Origin: Candidatus Woesearchaeota archaeon
GTDB taxonomy: Archaea; Nanobdellota; Nanobdellia; Woesearchaeales; ARS49
Direction: 5' to 3'
DNA: 11,254 bases
NCBI GenBank assembly: GCA_016203345.1
Contig: JACQMZ010000058.1
Span: 1 to 11,254, forward strand
Shown here one piece after another: positions 1 through 6,585 of this stretch; positions within the stretch are counted from its first letter, which is position 1, and every line of letters starts with the position of its first letter. Made by a program: the position numbers and the translations under genes. Under the pieces are notes generated by a model. The model did not search any database. It saw only the letters and a list, made by a program, of their open reading frames with translations, and was not told where the DNA came from.

Positions 1-31
1 AACAGAAGCTAAACACGTACAAAATAACTAC

Positions 32-268
32 TTATGCAACAATAATCTGCAGGCGTGTCTTGTCAACAGGCTCAAGAATGATTTCCTGCCCTTTCTTTAG
101 TGAAAGGAACTCTGCCAACGCCTTAGGTATCCTGACGTCCAGCGCGTTGCCTACTTTCGATACCTTGCTTCTCGCACGCAGCCCCCACAAACCTCTACGT
201 TTGACTTCTGCCTCAATTTTATCAGAAGCGACAGATTCGAAAAGGGTTTCCTTGCACTTGCTGCACAC
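32..268 (-). CDS. AbrB/SpoVT-like DNA-binding protein, N-terminally shortened paralogue
   Basis: The 78-aa product, read from a GTG, has a CSKC cysteine pair at residues 2-5, a linker with GLWGLRAR, and a C-terminal swapped-hairpin-type segment (KVSKVGNALDVRIPKALAEFL) typical of AbrB/MazE/SpoVT DNA-binding domains. It aligns without gaps to the 112-aa protein at 3226, at roughly 40% identity by eye. The reading frame continues upstream of the GTG for another 23 codons with recognisable similarity (GVNLAERIGIFDALVC against the paralogue's LLGESLGLFPADVC). It then meets a TGA at 338-340 without any ATG, GTG or TTG, so the first CxxC of the zinc finger is missing. The gene is therefore either a shortened regulator or a decaying one. 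The DNA-binding fold is likely; the target and the true start are unknown. Confidence 0.6.
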   Translation of the reverse strand: MCSKCKETLFESVASDKIEAEVKRRGLWGLRARSKVSKVGNALDVRIPKALAEFLSLKKGQEIILEPVDKTRLQIIVA

Positions 269-352
269 CAGCGCATCAAAAATTCCGATTCTTTCTGCTA
301 AATTGACTCCTGTTGTATAGCCACTCTGAACTATTGATCACCGATTCGAAAT

Positions 353-362
353 CATTATAAAA
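353..362 (+). promoter_or_regulatory. TATA box of the HD-domain gene
   Basis: CATTATAAAA is an archaeal-type TATA box. Its centre lies about 26 nt before the ATG at 384, which predicts transcription starting at or next to the start codon. Confidence 0.55.
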
Positions 363-383
363 GTGCCCTGTGCCGCGAATGTC

Positions 384-1355
384 ATGATAGTTGACGACCG
401 CGTGTACGGCGCACACGAAGTCACAGAGCCAGTGCTGGTCGAGCTCATTCAATGCCCTGCCCTGCAGCGCTTGAAAAAGATCGAGCAGTTTGGATTGCCG
501 CAGGAATGGTGGCCCGTTCCTGGCTTTAAGCGGTATGAGCACTGCGTTGGCACCATGCTGTTATTGCGACACTTGGGCGCGTCCCTGGAAGAACAGGTTG
601 CCGGACTTTTGTATGACGCGTCCCATACCGCCTTCTCTCACGTGGGAGATTTTGTTTTTGCAGATGGCGGACAGGGAAACTACCAGGATTCCATCCACGC
701 AGACTTCCTGCAACGAACAGGAGTCCCGCAAATACTTTCAGCTCATGGATTTGACACCACACGCGTTTCTCACCTTGAAAACTTTCCTTTGCTAGAACAG
801 CCGCACCCTGCCCTATGTGCTGACCGCATCGACTACACTCTAAGAGAGTTAGCATGCCAAAACAACCTGCTCGATTGGCACACACTCGTCGCCCATGAAA
901 ACGCCATCGCGTTCACTACCATCAATGCCGCACGAGAATTCGGCACACACTACCTCCACTGCCAACGCAACCACTGGGGCAGTACACAACTTACCACACT
1001 ATACCATCTCTTCGCGCAGCTGCTCAAGACCGCAATTACTGATGGAGTACTGACTAAAGAAGACATGTTTACAGATGATGAACGAGTCATGAGCAGGCTC
1101 AAGTCAACGAAGCATCCATCAGTTTCTGAGTCCATGCGCCAGTTTTCATTCGGATACCGATTCCTGGATACAACAACACAACCTGACTATACGTGCAAGA
1201 AAAAATTCAGGCATGTTGACCCTCCTGTACTGCAGGACGGAAAACTCCAACCACTATCAACGCTCGATCCACTCTATCGCGCACGCCTTGAGGAAGAACG
1301 AGAATACAACGCGCAGGGCATAAGCGTCAAAATAATACCACGAACAGGGGTGTAA
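384..1355 (+). CDS. HD-domain phosphohydrolase-like protein (SAMHD1/COG1078-like) with altered HD motif
   Basis: This 323-aa soluble protein resembles the HD superfamily, which hydrolyses phosphate esters of nucleotides; dNTP triphosphohydrolases belong to it. Visible landmarks are R50-Y-E-H53 (first metal histidine), LLYDASHTAFSH at 75-86, H105 in the helix after NYQDSIH, and CADRIDYTLRE at 145-155, which carries the aspartate region conserved in COG1078-type proteins. The histidine of the signature HD pair is tyrosine here (Y77-D78), so metal binding may be weakened or rearranged. The ATG at 384 is chosen because a TATA box lies about 26 nt upstream; a GTG at 363 in the same frame would fall inside the expected promoter spacing. 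The UMP synthase gene starts 3 nt after the stop, which suggests an operon concerned with nucleotides. The substrate is unknown. Confidence 0.75.
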   Translation: MIVDDRVYGAHEVTEPVLVELIQCPALQRLKKIEQFGLPQEWWPVPGFKRYEHCVGTMLLLRHLGASLEEQVAGLLYDASHTAFSHVGDFVFADGGQGNYQDSIHADFLQRTGVPQILSAHGFDTTRVSHLENFPLLEQPHPALCADRIDYTLRELACQNNLLDWHTLVAHENAIAFTTINAAREFGTHYLHCQRNHWGSTQLTTLYHLFAQLLKTAITDGVLTKEDMFTDDERVMSRLKSTKHPSVSESMRQFSFGYRFLDTTTQPDYTCKKKFRHVDPPVLQDGKLQPLSTLDPLYRARLEEEREYNAQGISVKIIPRTGV

Positions 1356-1358
1356 ACG

Positions 1359-2806
1359 ATGACAGAATATGGAACAGAGCTCGCAAAAATTGCGTTAAAC
1401 ATCAAGGCTATCAAATTGAATCCAAAACATCCATTCAAATGGGCATCGGGATTCTTTATGCCTATCTACAACGACAACAGATTACTGCTGGGAAAACCAG
1501 TTCATCGCCAATTTGTCGCAGAAGGGTTTGAGCACATCATCAGAACCAACAAAATTCCATATGATCTTATTGGAGGCACATCAACTGCAGGCATTTCCCC
1601 AGGCACAACGCTTGCAGACAGGCTACACGTCCCCTTCATCTACATCCGCGACAAGCCCAAAGACCATGGCTTACGCAACATGATTGAAGGAATTGATTCA
1701 GACTCAACACTCGACGGTAAAATCTGCGTCATCGTTGAAGATTTGATCTCCACAGGCGGCAGCTCGCTGAAAGCAGTACAAGCCGTGCGAAACGCACGCG
1801 GCACAGTAAACCACATGCTGTCCATCTTCAATTACGGACTCCCTGAAGCCACCCAACAATTCGCAGACGCTGAGTGCACTGTGCACTCTCTCCTGACGTA
1901 TGACGTTTTGTTAAGGACTGCAAAAGAGCAAGGCACAATAACTGCGGATGATGTCCGCATGCTTGAAGAATGGCGTGCTGACCCATTCAATTGGGGAGCA
2001 AAACACGGATTTCCAAAAGGAGAACAAGTATCGTTCGCACAGAAATGGAAACAAACAGTCGAACTCAAGAATTCCATCCTGTGTGCAGGACTCGACCCTG
2101 CCGAATACGGCCAACGCGAAAACTCCATCCCACACGGGATTGACAAACACTTGTGGTGCATGCGGTTTGTTTTAGACGTCTCACCACACTGCGCGGCAGT
2201 CAAAATAAACAGGAACTACATCAAGGATTTCTCACGAGAAGAAACAAAAACACTAGTTCAACGCACTCACAACCTTGGGATGCTCGCGATCGACGACAGC
2301 AAACTCGTGGACATCGGAGAAACAAACGATGCAGGATTCTACCACGCGCAAGAAGAAGGATTTGACGCGGTAACGTACGCTCCCTTCCCCGGCAATACAC
2401 AGGAAGCAGTCAAACAAGCACACGCGAAAGGGCTCGGACTCATTGGCCTCGTTCTCATGTCCAACCTGAATTTGAACCGATCAAGACCTCAACCATCCGC
2501 GGACTCAAAGGATACGAATACTTTGCGCTTCAAGTCGCCGAGTACAACGCAGACGGAATGGTCATAGGCGCGCCAAGCCCTGCTAATCACCTCAAAGAAT
2601 TCGAAGTCCAACGCGCTAAAGCCATCGCTGGCGACAAACTTGTGCTCATGCCAGGAGTCGGCGCACAAGGCGGAGAGGCACAATCCATCATCAGCACTTT
2701 TGGCTGGGAAAACGTGATTGCCAACGTCGGCAGAGCGATTATGTATGCGCACAATCCTGCGCGGGAAGCACAGAAGTATAAAGAAATGCTGAATGGCTTC
2801 AAATAA
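1359..2806 (+). CDS. pyrE-pyrF: Fused orotate phosphoribosyltransferase / OMP decarboxylase (UMP synthase), frameshifted
   Basis: The two domains catalyse the last steps of UMP synthesis: orotate + PRPP to OMP, then OMP to UMP. Residues 1 to about 215 are PyrE: the PRPP loop VIVEDLISTGGSS at 124-136, GGTSTAG at 72-78, and the K-x-KDHG loop at 99-104. Residues from about 225 are PyrF: GLDP at 244-247, AVKINRNY at 280-287, and the DxKxxD signature D313-K315-D318. The first frame runs to 2567 but loses PyrF similarity after MSN at 2457-2465. The correct continuation (PEFEPIKTS, then GMVIGAP, LMPGVGAQGG with phosphate-gripper glycines, and NVGRAIMYA) is in the -1 frame from 2465 to 2806. Adding one C to the CC at 2465-2466 would give an intact protein of about 482 aa. 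A GGGGTG lies just upstream of the ATG. The identification is strong; whether the shift is genuine is open. Confidence 0.88.
2463..2468 (+). other. Single-base frameshift inside the PyrF domain
   Basis: The sequence AACCTG would need to be AACCCTG to read Asn-Pro and stay in frame. Homology-consistent PyrF sequence lies in one frame before this point and in the -1 frame after it. No XXXYYYZ slippery heptamer is present, so a sequencing or assembly indel in a C run, or a real mutation, is more likely than programmed frameshifting. Confidence 0.8.
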
Positions 2807-2841
2807 ACAGTAATGACTTGTTTCAGATAGAAAGTAATGAT

Positions 2842-3117
2842 CTACTCTGACTCTTTCACCAAATCAGCAATATCTTTCCCATCAACGTGCGAGAAATACT
2901 TCACTCCATCTCTTTCGATGTAAACGTCTGGCGCTTCGCCGCCAATTGCTTGTTTCTGGACTATTTCGTTGCGTTCAGGAAAATAATGGTCAACAACCCG
3001 CGATCCTACATAACTAATGCCAAAGACCGCACCAATACCTAACATCCAACTAAAAGGAGATTCAAAGAGAGTTACTTTTATGTAGTCTGACCAAGATGGA
3101 ATCGCACGTTGTGTCAT
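2842..3117 (-). CDS. Small single-pass membrane protein, unknown
   Basis: The 91-aa protein has an amphipathic N-terminus, one likely membrane segment at about residues 24-43 (WMLGIGAVFGISYVG), then a polar C-terminal domain of about 45 residues that includes APDVYIERDGVKYFSHVDG. I do not recognise the family. The ATG at 3117 has a TATA-like TTTATAA on the same strand about 27 nt upstream, supporting this start and a leaderless transcript. The gene converges on the UMP synthase gene (35 nt between stops) and diverges from the zinc finger-AbrB gene at 3226, with an intergenic region of about 108 nt that carries palindromes. It could be a membrane-anchored small-domain protein; its function is not inferable. 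Confidence 0.65.
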   Translation of the reverse strand: MTQRAIPSWSDYIKVTLFESPFSWMLGIGAVFGISYVGSRVVDHYFPERNEIVQKQAIGGEAPDVYIERDGVKYFSHVDGKDIADLVKESE

Positions 3118-3139
3118 CGCTATCGAAAATCAGCATTTG

Positions 3140-3148
3140 CTTATAAAG
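3140..3148 (-). promoter_or_regulatory. TATA box of the 91-aa membrane protein gene
   Basis: On the minus strand this reads ACTTTATAAG. Its centre is about 27 nt from the ATG at 3117, the spacing expected for a leaderless archaeal transcript. Confidence 0.5.
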
Positions 3149-3161
3149 TTGGCGGATTCTC

Positions 3162-3186
3162 GATAAATTTATCAATTGGTACAATT
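3162..3186. promoter_or_regulatory. Two adjacent palindromes, candidate operator and TATA region
   Basis: GATAAATTTATC at 3162-3173 is a perfect 12-nt palindrome. It is followed at once by AATTG-GTA-CAATT (3174-3186), a perfect 5-bp dyad. The pair sits in the divergent region between the 91-aa gene and the zinc finger-AbrB gene, and the AT-rich first palindrome could also be the TATA element for the latter. Regulators with AbrB domains bind as dimers and often control their own genes, so autoregulation here is a reasonable but untested inference. Confidence 0.4.
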
Positions 3187-3225
3187 TTGAACTCTGATTA
3201 AGTTGGTGAAAACGGTGTTTGTGGA

Positions 3226-3564
3226 ATGATACGAAAAACGTGTGAAGAATGTCGAGGAGCCATTGTTAGGAAAAATGTAGAGTTCACCCTGCTGGGAGAA
3301 AGCTTAGGTTTATTCCCCGCAGACGTCTGTATGAAATGCGGAGAAGAACTTTTTGACGAAAAAACGTCAGATAGAATAGATGAGGTTGCCAAAAAGAAAG
3401 GATTGTGGGGATTGGCGGCGCGAACAAAAGTGGGGAAAGTGGGTACATCCATAGCTGTAACAATTAATAAAAGTATCGCGCAATTCATGAATCTTCAGAA
3501 GGGAAAGGAAGTGTATGTTCATCCGGAGAGCAAGAGAAAATTGGTGATAGAATTAACATCGTGA
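3226..3564 (+). CDS. YgiT-like zinc finger plus AbrB/SpoVT-domain regulator
   Basis: The 112-aa protein begins with two CxxC pairs (C6/C9 and C35/C38, the second in CMKCGEE), spaced as in YgiT/MqsA-type zinc fingers. A linker containing GLWGLAARTKVGKVG follows, then an AbrB-like C-terminus (TSIAVTINKSIAQFMNLQKGKEVYV) at about 70-105. In bacteria, YgiT-type fingers and AbrB domains both occur in antitoxins and autorepressors, but no toxin is recognisable beside this gene. GGTG at 3214-3217 precedes the ATG by 8 nt. The stop overlaps the Shine-Dalgarno sequence of the 53-aa gene, so the two are probably co-transcribed. It is a full-length relative of the shortened gene at 32-268. DNA-binding is likely; its targets are unknown. 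Confidence 0.75.
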   Translation: MIRKTCEECRGAIVRKNVEFTLLGESLGLFPADVCMKCGEELFDEKTSDRIDEVAKKKGLWGLAARTKVGKVGTSIAVTINKSIAQFMNLQKGKEVYVHPESKRKLVIELTS

Positions 3565-3569
3565 GGTGA
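3563..3569 (+). promoter_or_regulatory. Strong Shine-Dalgarno of the 53-aa cysteine protein
   Basis: GAGGTGA, close to the archaeal consensus GGAGGTGATC, ends a few bases before the ATG at 3574 and overlaps the TGA of the preceding gene. It fixes the start and supports translation of this very short gene. Confidence 0.7.
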
Positions 3570-3573
3570 TCAC

Positions 3574-3735
3574 ATGGCAGTATTGAAGTGCACAAAATGC
3601 CCATCCAAAGTTGAATCCAACAGGTGTTGTGGAAATCCCATGCACGTGAAAGGCAAACTTCTTGCATGCGGAATGTGCGGCAAAGCTGTGGAAGTCAACA
3701 GGTGCTGTGGGCAGAACATGGTCGAAATGAAGTGA
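3574..3735 (+). CDS. 53-aa tandem cysteine-module protein, desulforedoxin-like
   Basis: This short gene encodes 53 residues with eight cysteines in two copies of the same module: C6-x2-C9-x8-C18C19-G-N-P-M and C32-x2-C35-x8-C44C45-G-Q-N-M, 26 residues apart. Each module resembles the metal site of desulforedoxin and the N-terminus of desulfoferrodoxin (CxxCGxxVEV...CCGxPM), but the stretch between the cysteine pairs is 8 residues rather than about 15. Four cysteines per module would suit tetrahedral Fe or Zn binding. A near-consensus Shine-Dalgarno at 3563-3569 and the closeness to the zinc finger-AbrB gene (9 nt) support real expression as part of that operon. Zinc structural protein, rubredoxin-like electron carrier or metal sensor are all possible; I cannot choose between them. 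Confidence 0.75.
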   Translation: MAVLKCTKCPSKVESNRCCGNPMHVKGKLLACGMCGKAVEVNRCCGQNMVEMK

Positions 3736-3741
3736 AAAAAA
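3735..3741 (-). terminator. T-tract downstream of the cyclase gene
   Basis: The minus strand carries seven consecutive T residues starting about 18 nt after the cyclase stop codon. Archaeal RNA polymerase terminates on T-rich tracts, so this is a plausible terminator of the FecR-cyclase unit, placed at the end of the convergent 53-aa gene. Confidence 0.4.
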
Positions 3742-3759
3742 CTGATAGAAATAATCTGA

Positions 3760-5694
3760 CTACTTGGTCTTCATCACCCACACGCAATCCCACGGCGTGC
3801 CCGGATGGTTCTTGACGAAATGCTCGCAACGCTCGACATAAAGTTTAGACGTGGTATCCCCCAATCCTGCTGCCTTTTCAAAATCAATATGGGCTTCCTT
3901 GAATTTCGTCATTCGATATTTTTTCAACCCAGACGCGAACAAGTGAATAATCTTCTCTGTACTTTCTGAAACTTTTCCCTTGCCAACCAATTCATAAATC
4001 GTTATTGGTTCTTTTTTTCCTTTCACGCGCACAAAGTCCAGCTCGCGGAAGACAAAATCCTTCGGAAGATTTTTTTTCGTTGACTCGCTTACAATGATGT
4101 GCGTTCCGTATTCCTTGTTGATGCCTTCCAAACGCGAAGCAAGATTAATCGTGTCTCCCATGCACGTGTAGTTGAAACGCATGGCGCTTCCCATGTTGCC
4201 AATGACTGCGTCGCCTGTATTCAACCCAATGCCGATATCGAGCAGTGGAACACCCTCCTTCTTCCATTTAATCTGCAATTCCTTCAGCTTGTCAATCATT
4301 GCGAGCGAAGCAGTGCATGCGCGCACGGCATGATCCTTCTGCTCCAAAGGCGCGCCCCAAAACGCCATAATCGCATCACCTATGTACTTGTCCACCACGC
4401 CACGACTTTCCATAATGATGTCAGTCATGGCAGTCAAGTACTCGTTCAACACGTGCACCAACTGTTCTGGCGACAACTGCTCAGACAACGTGGTAAAGCC
4501 CCGAATGTCAGAAAAGAAAATCGTGATGTTCCTCCGCTCGCCACCCAATTTGAGCTTTTCAGGATGCTTGAAAAGTTCAGCAACCACTTCGGGAGCGACA
4601 TACTTGGTAAAGGCCTCAATCGCCTGACGCTTCTCCTGACGCTCCACAACATACAACGCAACAACGTTTGCACCATACGTGAAAAACACTGCAAATGGCA
4701 GAAACACCATGTCCAACAACACACCCCTCTCGAAAAACTGAATGATGGCCACCAAATACCCGACAAGGAACAATACGCACAACCCTGCCACTATCCACGA
4801 ATTCCACCGCGCCAACAACACAGATAATGCCGCGCACGCCACAAAAACAGCCAACAACACGCTCCACGCAGGCTGACTGGACAGAAACCTCCGCGTCAAC
4901 AACATTTGCACAAAATTCGCCTGAATTTCAACACCAGGAACAGGAACCCCTGCGCTTGTCGGCGCCAAATGGTCGTCATGCAAATCAGGAGCAGTAGAGC
5001 CAATCAACACAATCTTGTCGGTGAAAGAAGAAGACTCCACCCTCATGTGCAGAACGTCTGTCAGCGACACCGTCTCAAACGATCCCTTCGGCCCCACCAT
5101 ATTGATTAAGAGACGATTCTCTTTTGGAGCAGAAACCGGCGCCACGCGGCGGGCAACCTCTTCAGCAAACAACCTGTGATCTCCCTGAATGTTTGAGTTT
5201 GCTGAACGCGTAATGCCATCAGGATCAGTCGCCAAATTAATAATTCCCACTGCACTTGCCGCCGCACGCAGTTCTGGAAGCGGCAGAATCGTCGCCTTGC
5301 TCACCACCAGATTACCCTGTTTCTCAAATTCAGAATACTCGCCAGCGAGCACCACATTGCCTGCCTCTCGAACTGCAGATGCCAGCGCGCCATCCACTTC
5401 AGCAGTAGTCGGTTCGGAAAACACCACGTCAACACCAACCACACGAGCAGTCTTCAGCATGGGCAACACCTGCGCAAACACAGACCTGTTCCAAGGCCAA
5501 CGGCCAATGTCCTGCAAACTCTTGTCATCAATAGCCAGAATCACAAAATTACTCAGAGGCTCACTTCCATACAGCGGGTCGTGCAAGCGCGACTGGAAAT
5601 TAGAAAACATCCCTGCAAGAAAAGACGCACACAATACAAGAGCTACAACAAGGCCAATCCTGACACACGCCCAATCCCTATTACGTTCGATCAT
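3760..5694 (-). CDS. CHASE2-domain class III adenylate cyclase
   Basis: The 644-aa membrane protein should sense an extracytoplasmic signal and make cAMP. Order: membrane segment at about 12-30; CHASE2 sensor domain about 35-275 (ILAIDDKSLQDIGRWPW, GVDVVFSEP, GSTAPDLHDDH); three membrane segments about 277-350; class III catalytic domain about 385-570. The catalytic set is complete: metal aspartates D396 (FFSDIRGFT) and D440 (DKYIGDAIMAFWG), purine-binding K436, and transition-state residues N517 and R521 (GDTINLASR). The position that is Asp in mammalian cyclases is T510, the class IIIb pattern that is usually still ATP-specific. The C-terminus (about 583-630) looks like TPR-type helices. 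The start lies 8 nt after the FecR stop with no clear Shine-Dalgarno. Class III cyclases are common in bacteria and uncommon in archaea, so transfer from bacteria is inferred. Family assignment is very secure. Confidence 0.95.
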   Translation of the reverse strand: MIERNRDWACVRIGLVVALVLCASFLAGMFSNFQSRLHDPLYGSEPLSNFVILAIDDKSLQDIGRWPWNRSVFAQVLPMLKTARVVGVDVVFSEPTTAEVDGALASAVREAGNVVLAGEYSEFEKQGNLVVSKATILPLPELRAAASAVGIINLATDPDGITRSANSNIQGDHRLFAEEVARRVAPVSAPKENRLLINMVGPKGSFETVSLTDVLHMRVESSSFTDKIVLIGSTAPDLHDDHLAPTSAGVPVPGVEIQANFVQMLLTRRFLSSQPAWSVLLAVFVACAALSVLLARWNSWIVAGLCVLFLVGYLVAIIQFFERGVLLDMVFLPFAVFFTYGANVVALYVVERQEKRQAIEAFTKYVAPEVVAELFKHPEKLKLGGERRNITIFFSDIRGFTTLSEQLSPEQLVHVLNEYLTAMTDIIMESRGVVDKYIGDAIMAFWGAPLEQKDHAVRACTASLAMIDKLKELQIKWKKEGVPLLDIGIGLNTGDAVIGNMGSAMRFNYTCMGDTINLASRLEGINKEYGTHIIVSESTKKNLPKDFVFRELDFVRVKGKKEPITIYELVGKGKVSESTEKIIHLFASGLKKYRMTKFKEAHIDFEKAAGLGDTTSKLYVERCEHFVKNHPGTPWDCVWVMKTK

Positions 5695-5702
5695 GCGCGG
5701 TT

Positions 5703-6533
5703 TTACTTAAACTCCTTCATCCTCTGCCTGACCTTCTTAATTTCCTTTGTCAACATCAGCGCACGCTTTGCTTTCGGACGGAGAAGCGCAGGGGTTTTCT
5801 CGTAAAGCTCGTCTTCACTCATCCTGCCCTCGTCAATTTCAGTCATCTGCTTTCGCATCTGATCTTCAGTCATACCCCTCTGCCTGGCCTGATCGAGGAG
5901 GAACTTGTGCTTTCGCAACTCCCTCTCGCGCACATGACTCAACATCCTCAAAGATCTCTCAGCAAATTTCTTCATGCGGGCATGATGCTCCACCGGCATG
6001 TCTTCTTCCACGAACTTATCCTTCAACGCACGCTTGAATTTACGCACCTTCATCTTCTGCGGATCATCAGGCGTGCCATAATCGACAACGCCATCAGCAA
6101 CCTCCAACTCCTCATCAGACAAGAAAAACTCAGTCCCACGAACCGTTGCCACAGTCGACGGGGTTTTGACCGTATACTCTGCAATTCCCGACAACCGCGT
6201 CACCTTGCTCCACGTCTCACCTGCCAACTGGGAAACAGCAACACTCTTTGATGAAACCTTTTCAAGCACAACTTCAGTGTTTGGCTGCAAGGAAAGCATC
6301 TCGCCCTCAAAGAAAACAACAGTAGCCTCGCCATCTGTGGTCTTAACACCCGCGCCACGCGGCAACTCCATTTCATTCGCGCCCTGCACCCATCCCCTGC
6401 CCACATTCACTTCAACAACACCAGACTCGATATACAAAACAGCAGGAGTGGCAGAAGCAGGAGCGAGAACAAACCAGACACCCACACCAAGCAAGACAAG
6501 AACCAACAACGCGCCAATAACATATTTCTTCAT
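5703..6533 (-). CDS. FecR-domain membrane protein, first gene of the cyclase operon
   Basis: The 276-aa protein starts with a signal anchor (MKKYVIGALLVLVLLG, membrane segment about 4-24). An extracytoplasmic FecR domain follows at about 35-140, with GVVEVNVGRGW, the L-P-R-GAGVKTTDGEA strand pattern, and the diagnostic VKTPSTVATVRGTEF at 122-136. The last 115 residues are charged and predicted helical. FecR-type domains act in signal transfer across membranes, and in bacteria proteins of this type are often encoded directly before CHASE2 cyclases; here the cyclase begins 8 nt downstream. The ATG at 6533 is chosen over an in-frame ATG at 6599 because it starts directly at the signal anchor, has AGGTGG just upstream, and lies 27 nt from a TATA-like box. 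The likely role is a periplasmic-side partner or ligand presenter for the cyclase. Confidence 0.88.
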   Translation of the reverse strand: MKKYVIGALLVLVLLGVGVWFVLAPASATPAVLYIESGVVEVNVGRGWVQGANEMELPRGAGVKTTDGEATVVFFEGEMLSLQPNTEVVLEKVSSKSVAVSQLAGETWSKVTRLSGIAEYTVKTPSTVATVRGTEFFLSDEELEVADGVVDYGTPDDPQKMKVRKFKRALKDKFVEEDMPVEHHARMKKFAERSLRMLSHVRERELRKHKFLLDQARQRGMTEDQMRKQMTEIDEGRMSEDELYEKTPALLRPKAKRALMLTKEIKKVRQRMKEFK

Positions 6534-6553
6534 GACCACCTGCACTACACTGA

Positions 6554-6565
6554 GGTTTAAAAAGG
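6554..6565. promoter_or_regulatory. Shared bidirectional TATA element
   Basis: GGTTTAAAAAGG is centred at 6559.5, exactly midway between the ATG at 6533 on the minus strand and the ATG at 6586 on the plus strand, about 26.5 nt from each. Read either way it gives a TATA-like AT core at the archaeal spacing, so one TBP site may drive two divergent leaderless transcripts. Confidence 0.55.
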
Positions 6566-6585
6566 TTTTCTTGCGTGTGCCTGTC

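Noticed and set aside
338..354. T-loop-like GATTCGAAATC, possible tRNA fragment
   Set aside because: No acceptor, anticodon or D-arm sequence can be placed around it on either strand; it is just a small dyad.
363..383. GTG start seven codons before the HD gene ATG
   Set aside because: It lies immediately after the TATA box, upstream of the expected transcript start, and adds residues with no family similarity.
2457..2475. Programmed -1 frameshift in the UMP synthase gene
   Set aside because: There is no slippery heptamer and no obvious downstream stem; a one-base indel explains it more simply.
3226..3735. Toxin-antitoxin pair (zinc finger-AbrB as antitoxin, 53-aa protein as toxin)
   Set aside because: The 53-aa protein is a cysteine metal-site protein with no toxin similarity, and no RelE/MqsR/MazF-like gene is adjacent.
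4099..4827. A 242-codon open frame on the plus strand
   Set aside because: It lies wholly antisense to the catalytic and membrane part of the cyclase, has a His/Gln/Asn-rich composition typical of an antisense shadow and shows no domain.
6166..6585. Upstream extension of the 98-aa gene's frame
   Set aside because: It is antisense to the FecR gene; the shared TATA element supports the ATG at 6586 instead.
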